Assembly (NCBI RefSeq): GCF_005771425.1
Contig: NZ_VBTZ01000001.1
Location: forward strand, 248,001 to 312,000
Source: Methylocystis sp. B8
GTDB lineage: Bacteria; Pseudomonadota; Alphaproteobacteria; Rhizobiales; Beijerinckiaceae
DNA length: 64,000 nucleotides
Direction of reading: 5' to 3'
In this document: positions 45,429-54,480 of the stretch, piece by piece
Layout of the letters: every line of letters begins with the position of its first letter
How positions within the stretch are numbered: the first letter of the stretch is position 1
The notes under the pieces: generated by a model
Told to the model about the DNA's origin: nothing
The model's database searches: none
What the model saw: the letters and a program-made list of their open reading frames with translations, nothing else
Program-made: the position numbers and the translations under genes

Positions 45429-46610
45429 TTAGGCTTCAGCAAGTACCGATGCTATGGTTTCGGTATAGATACTTAGAGCATCGTAAGCGGCTTCGCTTCG
45501 TCCCATCAAGGTAACTTCTCGATTCAGCGCTCGATATTGTTGAACTGCGCGGCGAATTAATTCATCTTCCTTGAAAAGCGAGGGTTTCTCTAAAACCCAC
45601 TGGTTATTTTTCTTCCGGACAAAAGCGCTTAAGGCGGACATGATCGGGAAGAGAATGCCCGGCGCGACCCACACTACCTTATTGGTCGTTTTATCTCGCT
45701 TAACGGGACGGCCGCCAGTCGGCCTATCGCTGTTCTTACCGTATTCATGCAGTCGATGGCCGTTCCAACCTTCGTGTCGCTCCCAGTTTCTAAACTCTTT
45801 AACTGCGACCGGACCCATTTGTACAGTAAAGTCATATAATTGGCCGCGATCTCCCTTTTTTTCCTGTGCCCAAGCGCTGAAATCAGCAAGACATTTACCG
45901 CCTTGCTTGTATGAGAAGTTGCGTCCTGCGCTCGTGCTGCCGAGAAGCTTCTGAGGCATGAGCAATCGCGTCCACTGAAGGACATTCTGAACGTTCATTC
46001 CGACAGTATCGGTCTCGCTCATCTGTAGCGTCTCGCCCGGCAGATGCTGTTCGATTGATTGCTTCAGATCTGCGAGATAGCCGCGCGCGCCAGCCTGCGA
46101 AACGCTCTTCACGGCGGTTGCCGTGTTACGCGCGATTGCTATTTCAACGATTTGCTCTTTCGAAGGCTCCATGACGATCTCAGCGCGCACCATAAATTCG
46201 GCGCCGTCGTCACCTTCGAGCCCACTGAAATAGCGCAGCAACTCACCTTGAGTTTGAGCTCCGTTGATGATGCTTGCGTTTTCCAAGAAGGCAACGCGCT
46301 TGTTGTCGTCTACGTTGCATGCTGTGCAGGTGATTGTCACCCCAGAGTTACGATTTATGAATCTATCCGGAAGCTCCTCGATCGTATTCGCAATCTGCTT
46401 ATGGACAAAATTCCGCTTACTGGATGAATGCTCCGCTATATAGCTTCTCAAATTATCCTGAGTTCCAATATTGAGAATGTCGCGCGCGCTCACGTTAGCG
46501 AACCACGTTTGAACGCCGTTGGCCTTTTCGTCAGGCGACGTAAGGTTACGAATCAAATTGTAGGGGAGGGAAAGCACGGCATTAGCCGTGCCGTGACGAG
46601 AATTCGCCAT
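45429..46610 (-). CDS. AIPR-family protein (abortive infection / phage resistance type), probably acquired
   Basis: A 393-residue protein matching the AIPR family (PF10592). The core lies at about residues 82-172: DRFINRNSGVTITCTACNV, LENASIINGAQTQGELLRYF and EIAIARNTATAVKSVSQAG, corresponding to the family's N-x-G-I-T-I, NPQIVNG-Q-T and NSQ-x-AVK motifs. Known members occur in phage-defence neighbourhoods; the mechanism is not established. GC is about 50% in two 60-base lines counted (45481-45540 and 46321-46380), well below its neighbours, suggesting horizontal transfer. It is alone, with no methylase, nuclease or toxin beside it. ATG 46610 has AAAGG eight bases upstream; the ORF extends to 46664. 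Confidence 0.85.
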   Translation of the reverse strand: MANSRHGTANAVLSLPYNLIRNLTSPDEKANGVQTWFANVSARDILNIGTQDNLRSYIAEHSSSKRNFVHKQIANTIEELPDRFINRNSGVTITCTACNVDDNKRVAFLENASIINGAQTQGELLRYFSGLEGDDGAEFMVRAEIVMEPSKEQIVEIAIARNTATAVKSVSQAGARGYLADLKQSIEQHLPGETLQMSETDTVGMNVQNVLQWTRLLMPQKLLGSTSAGRNFSYKQGGKCLADFSAWAQEKKGDRGQLYDFTVQMGPVAVKEFRNWERHEGWNGHRLHEYGKNSDRPTGGRPVKRDKTTNKVVWVAPGILFPIMSALSAFVRKKNNQWVLEKPSLFKEDELIRRAVQQYRALNREVTLMGRSEAAYDALSIYTETIASVLAEA

Positions 46611-46722
46611 TGCAATTGCCTTTCCAGTTCCCTGCGTATCCCTTCGGTGCGCATCCGCGCACAAAGCTCACAGGGCAGCTTAGGCTGCAATGATTCCTAG
46701 TGCCGCGTCAAGTCGCGGCCTA

Positions 46723-48375
46723 TCACCGCGTAAACTTCTTATATTTCAGCCGGTGCGGGATTACGGAATCGACTCCCAAGCGCCGCTTCTTATCCTCTTC
46801 GTAATCGGCGAAATTGCCTTCGAACCATTCGACATGGCTGTCGCCTTCATAGGCGAGAATATGCGTCGCGATGCGGTCGAGGAAAAAGCGATCGTGCGAG
46901 ATGATGACGGCGCAGCCGGCGAAATCGACGAGCGCCTCTTCGAGCGCGCGGAGCGTCTCGACGTCGAGATCGTTCGTCGGCTCGTCGAGCAGCAGCACAT
47001 TCGCGCCGCTTTTCAGCATTTTCGCGAGATGCACACGGTTGCGCTCGCCGCCTGAGAGCTGGCCGACCTTCTTCTGCTGGTCCGATCCCTTGAAGTTGAA
47101 GGCCGAGCAATAAGCGCGCGAATTGATCTCGCGCTTGCCGAGATAGATCACTTCATTGCCCTCCGAGATTTCCTCCCAGACGGTTTTATTGGCGTGCAGC
47201 GCGTCGCGCGATTGGTCGACATAGCCAAGCTGCACGCTGTCGCCGATCGTGATCTCTCCCTTGTCAGGCTTCTCCTGCCCGGTGATCATGCGAAACAGCG
47301 TCGTCTTGCCGGCGCCGTTGGGGCCGATCACGCCGACGATGCCGCCGGGCGGCAATTTGAAGGAGAGATCGTCGATTAGCAGCGTGTCGCCGAAGCCTTT
47401 CGACAGATGGTCGAACTCGATGACATTGTCGCCGAGACGTTCCGCCACCGGAATGACGATCTGCGCAGTCGTCGGCGCCTTCTCGCTCTGCTTGGCGACG
47501 AGTTCCTCATAACGCTGGATGCGCGCCTTGCTTTTCGCTTGCCGCGCCTTGGGCGAGGAGGCGATCCATTCGCTCTCGGCTTCGAGCGCGCGCTGGCGCG
47601 CCTTGTCTTCCGAGGATTCCTGCGCGAGGCGCTTCTGCTTCTGCTTCAGCCAGCTCGTGTAATTGCCCTCATAGGGAATGCCGCGGCCGCGATCGAGTTC
47701 GAGAATCCAGCCCGTGACATTGTCGAGGAAGTAGCGGTCGTGGGTGACGATGAGGATCGCGCCCGGGTATTGGCGCAGATGTCCCTCCAGCCAGTTCACC
47801 GTCTCGGCGTCGAGATGGTTCGTCGGCTCGTCGAGAAGCAGCATTTCCGGCTGTTCGAGCAGCAGCCGGCAGAGCGCGACGCGGCGCCGCTCGCCGCCCG
47901 AGAGCTTTGTCACATCGGCGTCGTCGGGCGGACAGCCGAGCGCGTCCATCGCTTGGTCGACCTGGCTGTCCAAATCCCACAGGCCCTTGGCTTCGATCTC
48001 GTCCTGCAGTCTGGTCATCTCATCGGCGGTCTCGTCCGAATAATTCATCGCGAGATCGTTGTAGCGGTCGAGAATCGCCTTCTTTTCGGCGACGCCCAGC
48101 ATGACGTTACCGCGCACGTCAAGCGCAGGGTCGAGGTGAGGCTCCTGAGGGAGATAGCCGACGCGCGCGCCCTCTGCGACGAAGCCTTCGCCCGTGAATT
48201 CCTTGTCGATGCCCGCCATGATGCGCAGCAGAGTCGATTTGCCCGCGCCATTGACGCCGAGCACGCCGATCTTGGCGTCGGGATAAAACGAGAGATTGAT
48301 ATTTTCCAAGACCTTCTTGCCGCCGGGGTAGGTCTTGGTCAGGCCTTGCATGTGATAGATGAACTGGCGCGCCAT
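46723..48375 (-). CDS. ettA: energy-dependent translational throttle protein EttA (ABC-F)
   Basis: Soluble tandem-ABC protein that binds the ribosomal E site and gates the first peptide bond according to the ATP/ADP ratio. The 550 residues have two ABC modules: Walker [13 protein letters not shown] with [20 protein letters not shown] and [11 protein letters not shown], then Walker [13 protein letters not shown] with [20 protein letters not shown] and [11 protein letters not shown]. The linker arm between ([20 protein letters not shown]) and the C-terminal [20 protein letters not shown] are EttA-like. Start ATG 48375 is favoured over 48387 by GAGG spacing. Confidence 0.95.
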   Translation of the reverse strand: MARQFIYHMQGLTKTYPGGKKVLENINLSFYPDAKIGVLGVNGAGKSTLLRIMAGIDKEFTGEGFVAEGARVGYLPQEPHLDPALDVRGNVMLGVAEKKAILDRYNDLAMNYSDETADEMTRLQDEIEAKGLWDLDSQVDQAMDALGCPPDDADVTKLSGGERRRVALCRLLLEQPEMLLLDEPTNHLDAETVNWLEGHLRQYPGAILIVTHDRYFLDNVTGWILELDRGRGIPYEGNYTSWLKQKQKRLAQESSEDKARQRALEAESEWIASSPKARQAKSKARIQRYEELVAKQSEKAPTTAQIVIPVAERLGDNVIEFDHLSKGFGDTLLIDDLSFKLPPGGIVGVIGPNGAGKTTLFRMITGQEKPDKGEITIGDSVQLGYVDQSRDALHANKTVWEEISEGNEVIYLGKREINSRAYCSAFNFKGSDQQKKVGQLSGGERNRVHLAKMLKSGANVLLLDEPTNDLDVETLRALEEALVDFAGCAVIISHDRFFLDRIATHILAYEGDSHVEWFEGNFADYEEDKKRRLGVDSVIPHRLKYKKFTR

Positions 48376-48460
48376 ATCGCCTCGCAATGGATGAGATTGG
48401 CGCTGTCTTTAGAGCATTTTCACGCGGCGAGGGAAGCCATTCGGACTACCAACTGGGCAG

Positions 48461-48496
48461 AAAAAATACCCCCGGCGGGCGCCGGGGGGTTTTTTC
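48461..48496 (-). terminator. rho-independent terminator
   Basis: CCCCCGGC pairs with GCCGGGGG (8 bp, loop GGGC). It is flanked by AAAAAAT on the left and GTTTTTT on the right, so it has a T run in both directions. It ends the minus-strand membrane protein gene whose stop is at 48512. Confidence 0.88.
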
Positions 48497-48511
48497 CGAG
48501 AAGGGCTGCGC

Positions 48512-49201
48512 TCAGGTGGTGCGCATAAAGCTCAGCACCGTAGCGCTAAGGGTGCTGCCCGTGAGCACGAGCGTAGCGCCGAGGGCAAGCAGCGCGACCA
48601 GGTTCAGCGTCAGATCGGCGGTATGGCCGGCAAGCGCCAGAATGCCGAGGACGATCGCCGCCAGTCCGGCAAGGGCCTGAATGCCGGCGGATCCCGACGC
48701 CATTTCGCTCGCCAGCATCTCGGCGCCAAAATGTTGCGACTGCCCAACCGAGGCCACCTCCATACTTGCGGAGGCGCGGCGAAGCACGTAGAGGCGCCAA
48801 ACAGCGTTGCTGCTTAGAAGCAGAGCTGTGCCAAAGCCAATGACCGCGATCGGCGACAGGACGTCTGGCTTGATTCCAAGGAGCGACAGAACGCCAAGCA
48901 CGATACCGCCTGCGCCGACGAGAAAGACGAGCGCGAGGCTATTGCCGCCCATCTGCTCTGGGGTAGCGGTTCGGACGCCGCCGGGAAATACGACCTGCGC
49001 ATAATCCGACAGCATAGCTCCGCCCTGAATCAATAGGGCGACGCCGAAGACGATTGTCGCGATTGCGACCATCATGGCCGGCGAAATTCCAACTAAACCG
49101 CAAATGACGAGAACGATAGTGGCGACGCCGCCGATGGCGTCGATCAGACCGCCATATGCGACCGCATTTTCATGCGATGCGATATCTCGGGTAATGGACA
49201 T
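48512..49201 (-). CDS. hypothetical integral membrane protein
   Basis: A 229-residue protein with about six hydrophobic helices arranged as two similar halves, for example ATIVLVICGLVGISPAMMVA, IATIVFGVALLIQGGAMLSD, LVFLVGAGGIVLGVLSLLGI, AVIGFGTALLLSSNAVWRLY and GLAAIVLGILALAGHTADLT. The layout recalls HdeD/DUF308 membrane proteins, but no diagnostic motif was found and no function is offered. ATG 49201 is eight bases after GGAG; an in-frame GTG lies three codons up. Its transcript ends at the terminator centred on 48478. Confidence 0.7.
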   Translation of the reverse strand: MSITRDIASHENAVAYGGLIDAIGGVATIVLVICGLVGISPAMMVAIATIVFGVALLIQGGAMLSDYAQVVFPGGVRTATPEQMGGNSLALVFLVGAGGIVLGVLSLLGIKPDVLSPIAVIGFGTALLLSSNAVWRLYVLRRASASMEVASVGQSQHFGAEMLASEMASGSAGIQALAGLAAIVLGILALAGHTADLTLNLVALLALGATLVLTGSTLSATVLSFMRTT

Positions 49202-49345
49202 GTGGGACACTCCAGCCGCTTGCCCCCCGTGCGCTAGCTAGCGGCGCATATCAGGGGGGCAAGCCTAGCATTTCCGAGCGAATTGCCTTTTGACCTCAGC
49301 GCGCCTTAAAAGCGCAAACGAGGCAATCGGGCGAGCGCAGCGGCC

Positions 49346-50632
49346 ATGAATGTTCTTTTGATCGGATCGGGCGGACGTGAGCATGCGATCGCCATCGCGC
49401 TGAAAAAAAGCCCGCTGCTTAAGCGGCTCTATATCGCGCCTGGCAATCCAGGAACGGCGCGCATTGGAAATAATGTCGATCTCGATGTCGCCGACCACTC
49501 GGGCGTGATCGACTTTTGTCGAGAGACCGCGATTGCGCTCGTCGTCATCGGGCCAGAGCAGCCGCTGATCGGCGGGCTCGTCGACGAGTTGGAGAAGCGT
49601 GGCGTTCTCGCCTTTGGTCCAACGCGGGCGGCGGCTCAGCTTGAAGGCTCCAAGGGCTTCACCAAGGATTTGTGTCGCGACTATCGTATTCCGACCGCGC
49701 GCTATGCGCGTTTTCGCGCGCTCGAACCTGCAATGCATTATTTACGCGAGAATGGCGCGCCGATTGTCGTCAAGGCCGATGGACTCGCCGCCGGCAAAGG
49801 CGTCGTCGTCGCGCAGACTCTTGCGGAAGCGGAGAGCGCCGCGCAGGCGATGTTCGCCGGCGCCTTCGGCGCGTCGGGAGCCGAGGTCGTCATCGAGGAA
49901 TATCTCGAGGGGGAAGAGGCGTCGCTCTTCGCGCTCTGTGATGGCGTTCGCGCATTGCCATTCGCCACGGCTCAGGATCATAAGCGCGTCGGCGACGGCG
50001 ACACGGGTCCGAACACCGGCGGCATGGGCGCTTATTCGCCGGCTTCGGTCGTGACGCCGGAGGTCGAAGCGCGCGTCATGAACGAAATCATCGCGCCGAC
50101 GATGCGCGCCATGCGCGAAAGGGGCGCGCCATTCAAGGGCGCGCTCTATGCGGGACTGATGCTCACAAGGGATGGGCCAAAGCTCATCGAATATAATTGC
50201 CGCTTCGGCGATCCCGAGGCGCAGGTCATTCTCCCCCGTCTTGAGGACGATCTTCTCAAGTTGATGCTTGCCGCTGCGCGAGGCGATTTACCGCAGGATC
50301 GGCCGCGGTTCTCGCCGCTTACCGCGCTGACGGTCGTTCTCGCGGCGAAAAATTATCCGGGGACGCCGATGACGGGCTCGGAAATCCGCAAGGTGGAAAG
50401 CGCCGCGGCTGTCGAGGGGGTCACGATCACCCACGCCGGCACGCGCGAGGAAGGGGGAAAACTCCTCGCCGCCGGCGGCCGCGTGCTCAACGTCACGGCC
50501 TTGGGCGAAAGCGTCGCCGAGGCGCAGGCGCGCGCATACGCGGCGGTCGATCTTATCGACTGGCCCGGCGGCTTTTGCCGCCGCGACATTGGCTGGCGGG
50601 AGGTCGCGCGCGAACACAACTACATCACGTAG
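49346..50632 (+). CDS. purD: phosphoribosylamine-glycine ligase (GAR synthetase)
   Basis: Second step of purine synthesis: ATP-dependent joining of glycine to 5-phosphoribosylamine. The 428 residues are full length: N-domain [40 protein letters not shown], the ATP-grasp with [19 protein letters not shown] and [17 protein letters not shown], the catalytic [17 protein letters not shown] and the C-domain [16 protein letters not shown]. Its last 13 bases overlap the convergent TPM-domain gene. Confidence 0.97.
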   Translation: MNVLLIGSGGREHAIAIALKKSPLLKRLYIAPGNPGTARIGNNVDLDVADHSGVIDFCRETAIALVVIGPEQPLIGGLVDELEKRGVLAFGPTRAAAQLEGSKGFTKDLCRDYRIPTARYARFRALEPAMHYLRENGAPIVVKADGLAAGKGVVVAQTLAEAESAAQAMFAGAFGASGAEVVIEEYLEGEEASLFALCDGVRALPFATAQDHKRVGDGDTGPNTGGMGAYSPASVVTPEVEARVMNEIIAPTMRAMRERGAPFKGALYAGLMLTRDGPKLIEYNCRFGDPEAQVILPRLEDDLLKLMLAAARGDLPQDRPRFSPLTALTVVLAAKNYPGTPMTGSEIRKVESAAAVEGVTITHAGTREEGGKLLAAGGRVLNVTALGESVAEAQARAYAAVDLIDWPGGFCRRDIGWREVAREHNYIT

Positions 50633-51228
50633 ATCTTGTCGGGCAGTTCGTCGCCGCTCGCGCCGGGCGGCGCATACTGCGCCAAGAGGCGCGCGCATTC
50701 CTCGATCGCCGCGACAAAACCGTCCGCCACTCTTTCCTGCCGTATTTCTTCAAGCAGTTGATTGAGCGCGACTTGCCATCGCTCGTTTGCGATCTTCGCG
50801 GCGACCGCGTCGTCGGCGACGATACGCGCATAGCGTTCGGCGAATGAGACGAATATGAGCACGCCCGTTCGCGATTTGGTGCCGGCGACGCCGCGCGAGA
50901 AAAATTGCTCAATTGCTTCGCGCTCGGCACGGGCGCGCATGACGGCGCGCGGCGTCAACAAAAAGCGCACGGGAGCCCATGAGACAAAGAGCGTCGCGAC
51001 GATAAAGATCGCGATTTGGGCCGCGAAGATTTCGCGAGTCGAGAGGTCGGTAAAAAGCAGCATGGGCCAGGGCGACGCCAGCGCGACGAAGGCGCCCCAA
51101 AGCGGCGGCACAAATGCGTAATCGGAAGAGCGGCGCGCCAGCACACAGACGATCTCGCCGGACGTTGTTTCCTCAGCGCGGCGGATTGTCTCGGCGATGC
51201 GCTCATAATCTTGCGCGGTCAGCTGCAT
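50620..51228 (-). CDS. TPM-domain membrane protein (second of a pair)
   Basis: A 202-residue protein of the TPM_phosphatase/DUF1517-like type. It opens with [20 protein letters not shown] and [17 protein letters not shown] (the TPM start), has two membrane helices ([19 protein letters not shown] and [20 protein letters not shown]), and returns to the TPM core with [20 protein letters not shown]. It overlaps the upstream TPM gene as TGATG, so the two are translationally coupled. Function unknown; pairs of this kind usually accompany lemA, which is not here. The ORF is open to 51300. Confidence 0.8.
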   Translation of the reverse strand: MQLTAQDYERIAETIRRAEETTSGEIVCVLARRSSDYAFVPPLWGAFVALASPWPMLLFTDLSTREIFAAQIAIFIVATLFVSWAPVRFLLTPRAVMRARAEREAIEQFFSRGVAGTKSRTGVLIFVSFAERYARIVADDAVAAKIANERWQVALNQLLEEIRQERVADGFVAAIEECARLLAQYAPPGASGDELPDKIYVM

Positions 51229-52016
51229 CACCAGTCTCCCGAAGCGCCGCCGCCACCCGATGAGCCGCCGCCGCCAAAGAATCCGCCGCCGTCGCTCCAA
51301 CCGCCGGCGCCGCTCGAGCCGCCCGAGGAGTCGCTGTTCCAGAAGCCGCCGCTCGGGGGCAGCACGATCATGGGGCTCCCGCCGCGCCGGTAGCGTCGGT
51401 AAGCACGCCGCTGGCCGCGTGCGCTACGCGCCATCCAGACCACGATGAACAGAAACAGCGCGAAAAAAATGAGCGGAGAAAGCTCGTCGAAACTCGTGGA
51501 TTGGGGCCCCCGCGCCCGTTTCGTCCATTCAGCGGAATCGCCGGAGAGCACCTCGATAATGCCCTCGACGCCGCGCTCTACCCCGGCGCCATAGTCTCTC
51601 GCTTTGAATCTTGGCGCCACCGCGCTGGTCAGAATGATCTTCGACAACGCGTCGGTGAGCGTTCCTTCCAAGCCGTAGCCGACTTCAATACGCATTTTGC
51701 GCTGGTTCGGCGCGACAAGAAACAGGACGCCATTGTTCTTTTTCGCCTCTCCAAGCTTCCAAAAGCGAAACAGGCCGTTGGCGTAGGTTTCGACATCCAA
51801 TCCGTCGAGCGAATCGACAGACGCCACGACAAGCTGGATACCCGATTTGTCCTCGAGATCCTTGAGCTTTGTCTCGATCGTAGCTTTCGTCGCGAGCGGA
51901 ATGATATTGGCTTGATCGACCACTCGGCCGGTGAGCGGCGGATAGTTCGCGGCCGCGAAAGCCAGCGATGCAACGAGAAAGAAGAGCGGCGCGAGCCAGC
52001 GCGCGGCCCCGCGCAT
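51228..52016 (-). CDS. exported TPM-domain protein, YgcG family
   Basis: A 262-residue membrane-anchored protein: signal peptide (WLAPLFFLVASLAFAAA), a TPM domain (GRVVDQANIIPLATKATIET, GIQLVVASVDSLDGLDVETY, IEVGYGLEGTLTDALSKII), one membrane helix (LSPLIFFALFLFIVVWMA) and a Gly/Ser-rich tail (GGGFFGGGGSSGGGGASGDW). This is the common YgcG plan; homologues have been linked to photosystem repair or acid phosphatase activity in other lineages, which cannot be assumed here. ATG 52016 is chosen over the longer frame to 52154, which runs into the Zur-like gene. Confidence 0.85.
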   Translation of the reverse strand: MRGAARWLAPLFFLVASLAFAAANYPPLTGRVVDQANIIPLATKATIETKLKDLEDKSGIQLVVASVDSLDGLDVETYANGLFRFWKLGEAKKNNGVLFLVAPNQRKMRIEVGYGLEGTLTDALSKIILTSAVAPRFKARDYGAGVERGVEGIIEVLSGDSAEWTKRARGPQSTSFDELSPLIFFALFLFIVVWMARSARGQRRAYRRYRRGGSPMIVLPPSGGFWNSDSSGGSSGAGGWSDGGGFFGGGGSSGGGGASGDW

Positions 52017-52018
52017 CG

Positions 52019-52450
52019 CTATTTGCCTTCGCACCGGGCGCAGCGCCCAGCGATTTCGACGACGCGCGTTCGGGCGCTGAATTTCGCGGCCCCGATAAGA
52101 GCGGAAAGTTCGCGCGCAAAGCCTGGGGACGTCGCCTCCTTCACCTCGCCGCATTGCTCACAAATGATGAAAACGACTGGCTCCTCGGCCTCATGCGCAT
52201 GTCCGCAAACGATATAAGCGTTTTTCGATGCAAGCCGATGCGCCAGCCCATTGTCCATAAGATAGCCGAGCGCGCGGTAGACCGAGACCGGCGCAGGACG
52301 TTTGCCTTCTTCGTCCGCCATGAGATCGATCATCTCGTAAGCGCCGACCGGCCGGTTCGCCTCCGTGAGGATGTCGAGGGCCCTGCGCCGCGCCGGCGTC
52401 AGACCGGCGACCTTGGGCCGCGAGGAGCTTTTGGCGGTGCGGCTGCTCAT
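52019..52450 (-). CDS. zur: Fur-family regulator, Zur-like
   Basis: A 143-residue metalloregulator: winged-helix DNA-binding half (LTPARRRALDILTEANRPVG, VSVYRALGYLMDNGLAHRLA) and a C-terminal dimer domain with a structural zinc site from ICEQCGEVKE and GRCARCEGK. The regulatory half has CGHAHEAEEPVVF. The short N-terminus, the KRPAPVSVYRAL helix and the CGHAHE segment favour Zur (zinc repression) over Fur or PerR, but the metal is inferred. It ends three bases before the TPM pair begins, so it may head that transcript. Confidence 0.8.
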   Translation of the reverse strand: MSSRTAKSSSRPKVAGLTPARRRALDILTEANRPVGAYEMIDLMADEEGKRPAPVSVYRALGYLMDNGLAHRLASKNAYIVCGHAHEAEEPVVFIICEQCGEVKEATSPGFARELSALIGAAKFSARTRVVEIAGRCARCEGK

Positions 52451-52489
52451 TGCGCCAATTTAGGGGGCTTCCGCGCAAAAGACGAGGCT

Positions 52490-52975
52490 TCAGCGCTTGG
52501 CGCAGGCCGCGGTGAATTTCTTGAATTTCTCCGCCGCGTCCGCGAGAGGCGCCGTACGCTGCGCGCCGCCGATGGAAATATTGAGCGTTTCCCCGCTGGT
52601 CATCGCGGCGAAGATCGGGTCCTTCGTCTGAAGGGATGCTTCGAAGCTCGGCACGCCCGCTTCCTCATTCGGGACGAGCTTGCCGGCGACCTTCGCCGTT
52701 TTTTGGCCGACAGAGAGGGTCGCCGTCGCCTTGTCGCCAGCTTTGAGCTTGTCGCTCGTTTCGGCGACCCAGATTTTGACGACGCCGCTCCCTGGCGCGC
52801 AGGTGAAGCTTCCGAGACTGTCGTCGCTCTCCGGGACCCCATAGCCGAGATAGATGCTATCCGCGTCTTTGTCCTCCAGTCCGCCGAGCGTCCAGACGCG
52901 CGCGTCGGTTTGGGCGCTGACGCCCGACAGGGCGATAAGAGAAAGGACTCCCGCTAGGGCGCATGTTCGCTGCAC
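52490..52975 (-). CDS. secreted protein of unknown function
   Basis: A 161-residue exported protein with signal peptide [19 protein letters not shown]. The mature chain is beta-rich with two cysteines ([17 protein letters not shown] and [10 protein letters not shown]), which could pair. Stretches such as [20 protein letters not shown] and [20 protein letters not shown] resemble other alphaproteobacterial periplasmic proteins of no known function. The start is GTG 52975 with AAGGAG seven bases upstream. It is transcribed towards the Zur-like gene with 39 bases between. Confidence 0.72.
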   Translation of the reverse strand: MQRTCALAGVLSLIALSGVSAQTDARVWTLGGLEDKDADSIYLGYGVPESDDSLGSFTCAPGSGVVKIWVAETSDKLKAGDKATATLSVGQKTAKVAGKLVPNEEAGVPSFEASLQTKDPIFAAMTSGETLNISIGGAQRTAPLADAAEKFKKFTAACAKR

Positions 52976-53078
52976 GCATTCTCTCCTTGCGCCGAGGGCG
53001 TGGACCAGGCCGGCTTGCGCTCACGCGCGCGGCGCCTATAGTCCGCGCGCAATTGCCTCCCGCCGAGCCAGAGCCAAA

Positions 53079-54320
53079 ATGAACCGCCCGAAAAAAGAAA
53101 TCAAACGCGTCGTCCTCGCCTATTCTGGAGGGCTCGACACCTCCATCATCCTGAAGTGGCTGCAGACGACCTATAGGGCGGAAGTCATCACCTTTACCGC
53201 CGATCTCGGACAGGGCGAGGAGCTCGAGCCCGCGCGCGAGAAGGCGCTGCTTTTGGGCGTTAAGCCAGAAAACATCTTCATCGAAGATCTGCGCGAAGAA
53301 TTTGTGCGCGACTATGTCTTCCCGATGTTTCGCGCCAACGCCCAATATGAGGGGCTTTATCTTCTCGGCACGTCGATCGCGCGTCCGCTTATCGCCAAAA
53401 AGCAGATCGAGATCGCACGCAAAATGGGCGCGGACGCGGTCTGCCATGGCGCAACCGGCAAGGGCAATGACCAGGTGCGTTTCGAACTCGGCTATTATGC
53501 GCTGGAGCCCGATATCGTCGTGATTGCGCCCTGGCGCGAATGGACCTTCGTCTCGCGCGCCGACCTCATCGCCTTCGCCGAAAAGAACCAGATACCGATC
53601 GCCAAGGACAAGCGGGGCGAAGCGCCGTTCTCGACCGACGCCAATCTTCTGCACACGTCTTCGGAAGGAAAGGTGCTCGAAGACCCGAACCAGGAGACGC
53701 CGGATTACGTCTATTCGCGCACGGGCAATCCTGAGGATGCGCCCGATGAGGCGCAATATGTCACGATCGACTTCGAGAAGGGCGATGCGGTCGCTGTGGA
53801 TGGCGTCAAGCTCTCGCCCGCGGCGCTGCTCGCCAAGCTCAACGATCTCGGACGCCTGCATGGGATCGGACGACTCGATCTCGTCGAAAACCGCTTCGTC
53901 GGCATGAAGTCTCGCGGCATGTATGAGACGCCGGGCGGCTCTATCCTGCTCGTTGCGCATCGCGGCATCGAGAGTCTCACGCTGGACCGCGGCGCCGCGC
54001 ATCTCAAAGACGAACTGATGCCGCGCTACGCCGAACTGATCTATAACGGCTTGTGGTTTTCGCCGGAGCGCAAGATGTTGCAGGCGGCGATCGACAAGAG
54101 CCAGGAGCATGTAACGGGCCGCGTGCGCGTCAAGCTCTATAAGGGTTCGGCGACGCTTGTCGGCCGGGAAAGCCCGTGGTCGCTTTACGATCAGGACCTC
54201 GTCACATTCGAGGAGGGCGGAACTTACGACCAGCGCGACGCCGAAGGCTTCATCAAGCTCAATGCGTTGCGGCTGCGCACGCTGGCGAAACGCGCTACGC
54301 GCGGAGCGAAGCAAAACTGA
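53079..54320 (+). CDS. argG: argininosuccinate synthase
   Basis: ATP-dependent condensation of citrulline and aspartate in arginine synthesis. The 413 residues are full length: the adenylate-forming P-loop [32 protein letters not shown]-type [20 protein letters not shown], the [10 protein letters not shown]-like [20 protein letters not shown] and [20 protein letters not shown]. The frame is open from 52854, but ATG 53079 begins the conserved [18 protein letters not shown]. The opposite strand also has a long open frame here, which is a compositional shadow. Confidence 0.97.
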   Translation: MNRPKKEIKRVVLAYSGGLDTSIILKWLQTTYRAEVITFTADLGQGEELEPAREKALLLGVKPENIFIEDLREEFVRDYVFPMFRANAQYEGLYLLGTSIARPLIAKKQIEIARKMGADAVCHGATGKGNDQVRFELGYYALEPDIVVIAPWREWTFVSRADLIAFAEKNQIPIAKDKRGEAPFSTDANLLHTSSEGKVLEDPNQETPDYVYSRTGNPEDAPDEAQYVTIDFEKGDAVAVDGVKLSPAALLAKLNDLGRLHGIGRLDLVENRFVGMKSRGMYETPGGSILLVAHRGIESLTLDRGAAHLKDELMPRYAELIYNGLWFSPERKMLQAAIDKSQEHVTGRVRVKLYKGSATLVGRESPWSLYDQDLVTFEEGGTYDQRDAEGFIKLNALRLRTLAKRATRGAKQN

Positions 54321-54354
54321 CCACGTTGACGGATTTGCGGACCGCCGGATGCCT

Positions 54355-54460
54355 CCCTCTCCCGCGAAGCGGGGGAGGGTAAGGGAGGGGGCTTAAATTC
54401 GAGTCGAGCAGAAATTGCATCGTCCTCTTTCCAACTCTCCCCCGCTTGGCGGGAGAGAGG
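54355..54460. repeat. dispersed intergenic repeat of two mirrored hairpins
   Basis: The first hairpin pairs CCCTCTCCCGC with GCGGGGGAGGG (54355-54379). The second pairs CTCTCCCCCGC with GCGGGAGAGAG (54435-54459); each has one G-T pair. The two are near reverse complements of one another, about 55 bases apart. Such CTCCCCC/GGGGGAG units with translations like PSPASREREAS are familiar dispersed intergenic elements in Hyphomicrobiales. It fills the argG-epmB gap and ends 21 bases before epmB. Confidence 0.7.
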
Positions 54461-54480
54461 GCGATCGCGCTGCGGAGGAA

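Noticed and set aside
47407-48528. A 373-codon plus-strand frame opposite ettA
   Set aside because: It is an antisense shadow of two conserved ABC modules.
52857-54314. A 485-codon open frame on the minus strand, antisense to argG
   Set aside because: It covers nearly all of a clearly conserved argG gene, its translation is Arg/Asp/Ala-rich without domains, and long antisense frames are normal in high-GC codon usage.
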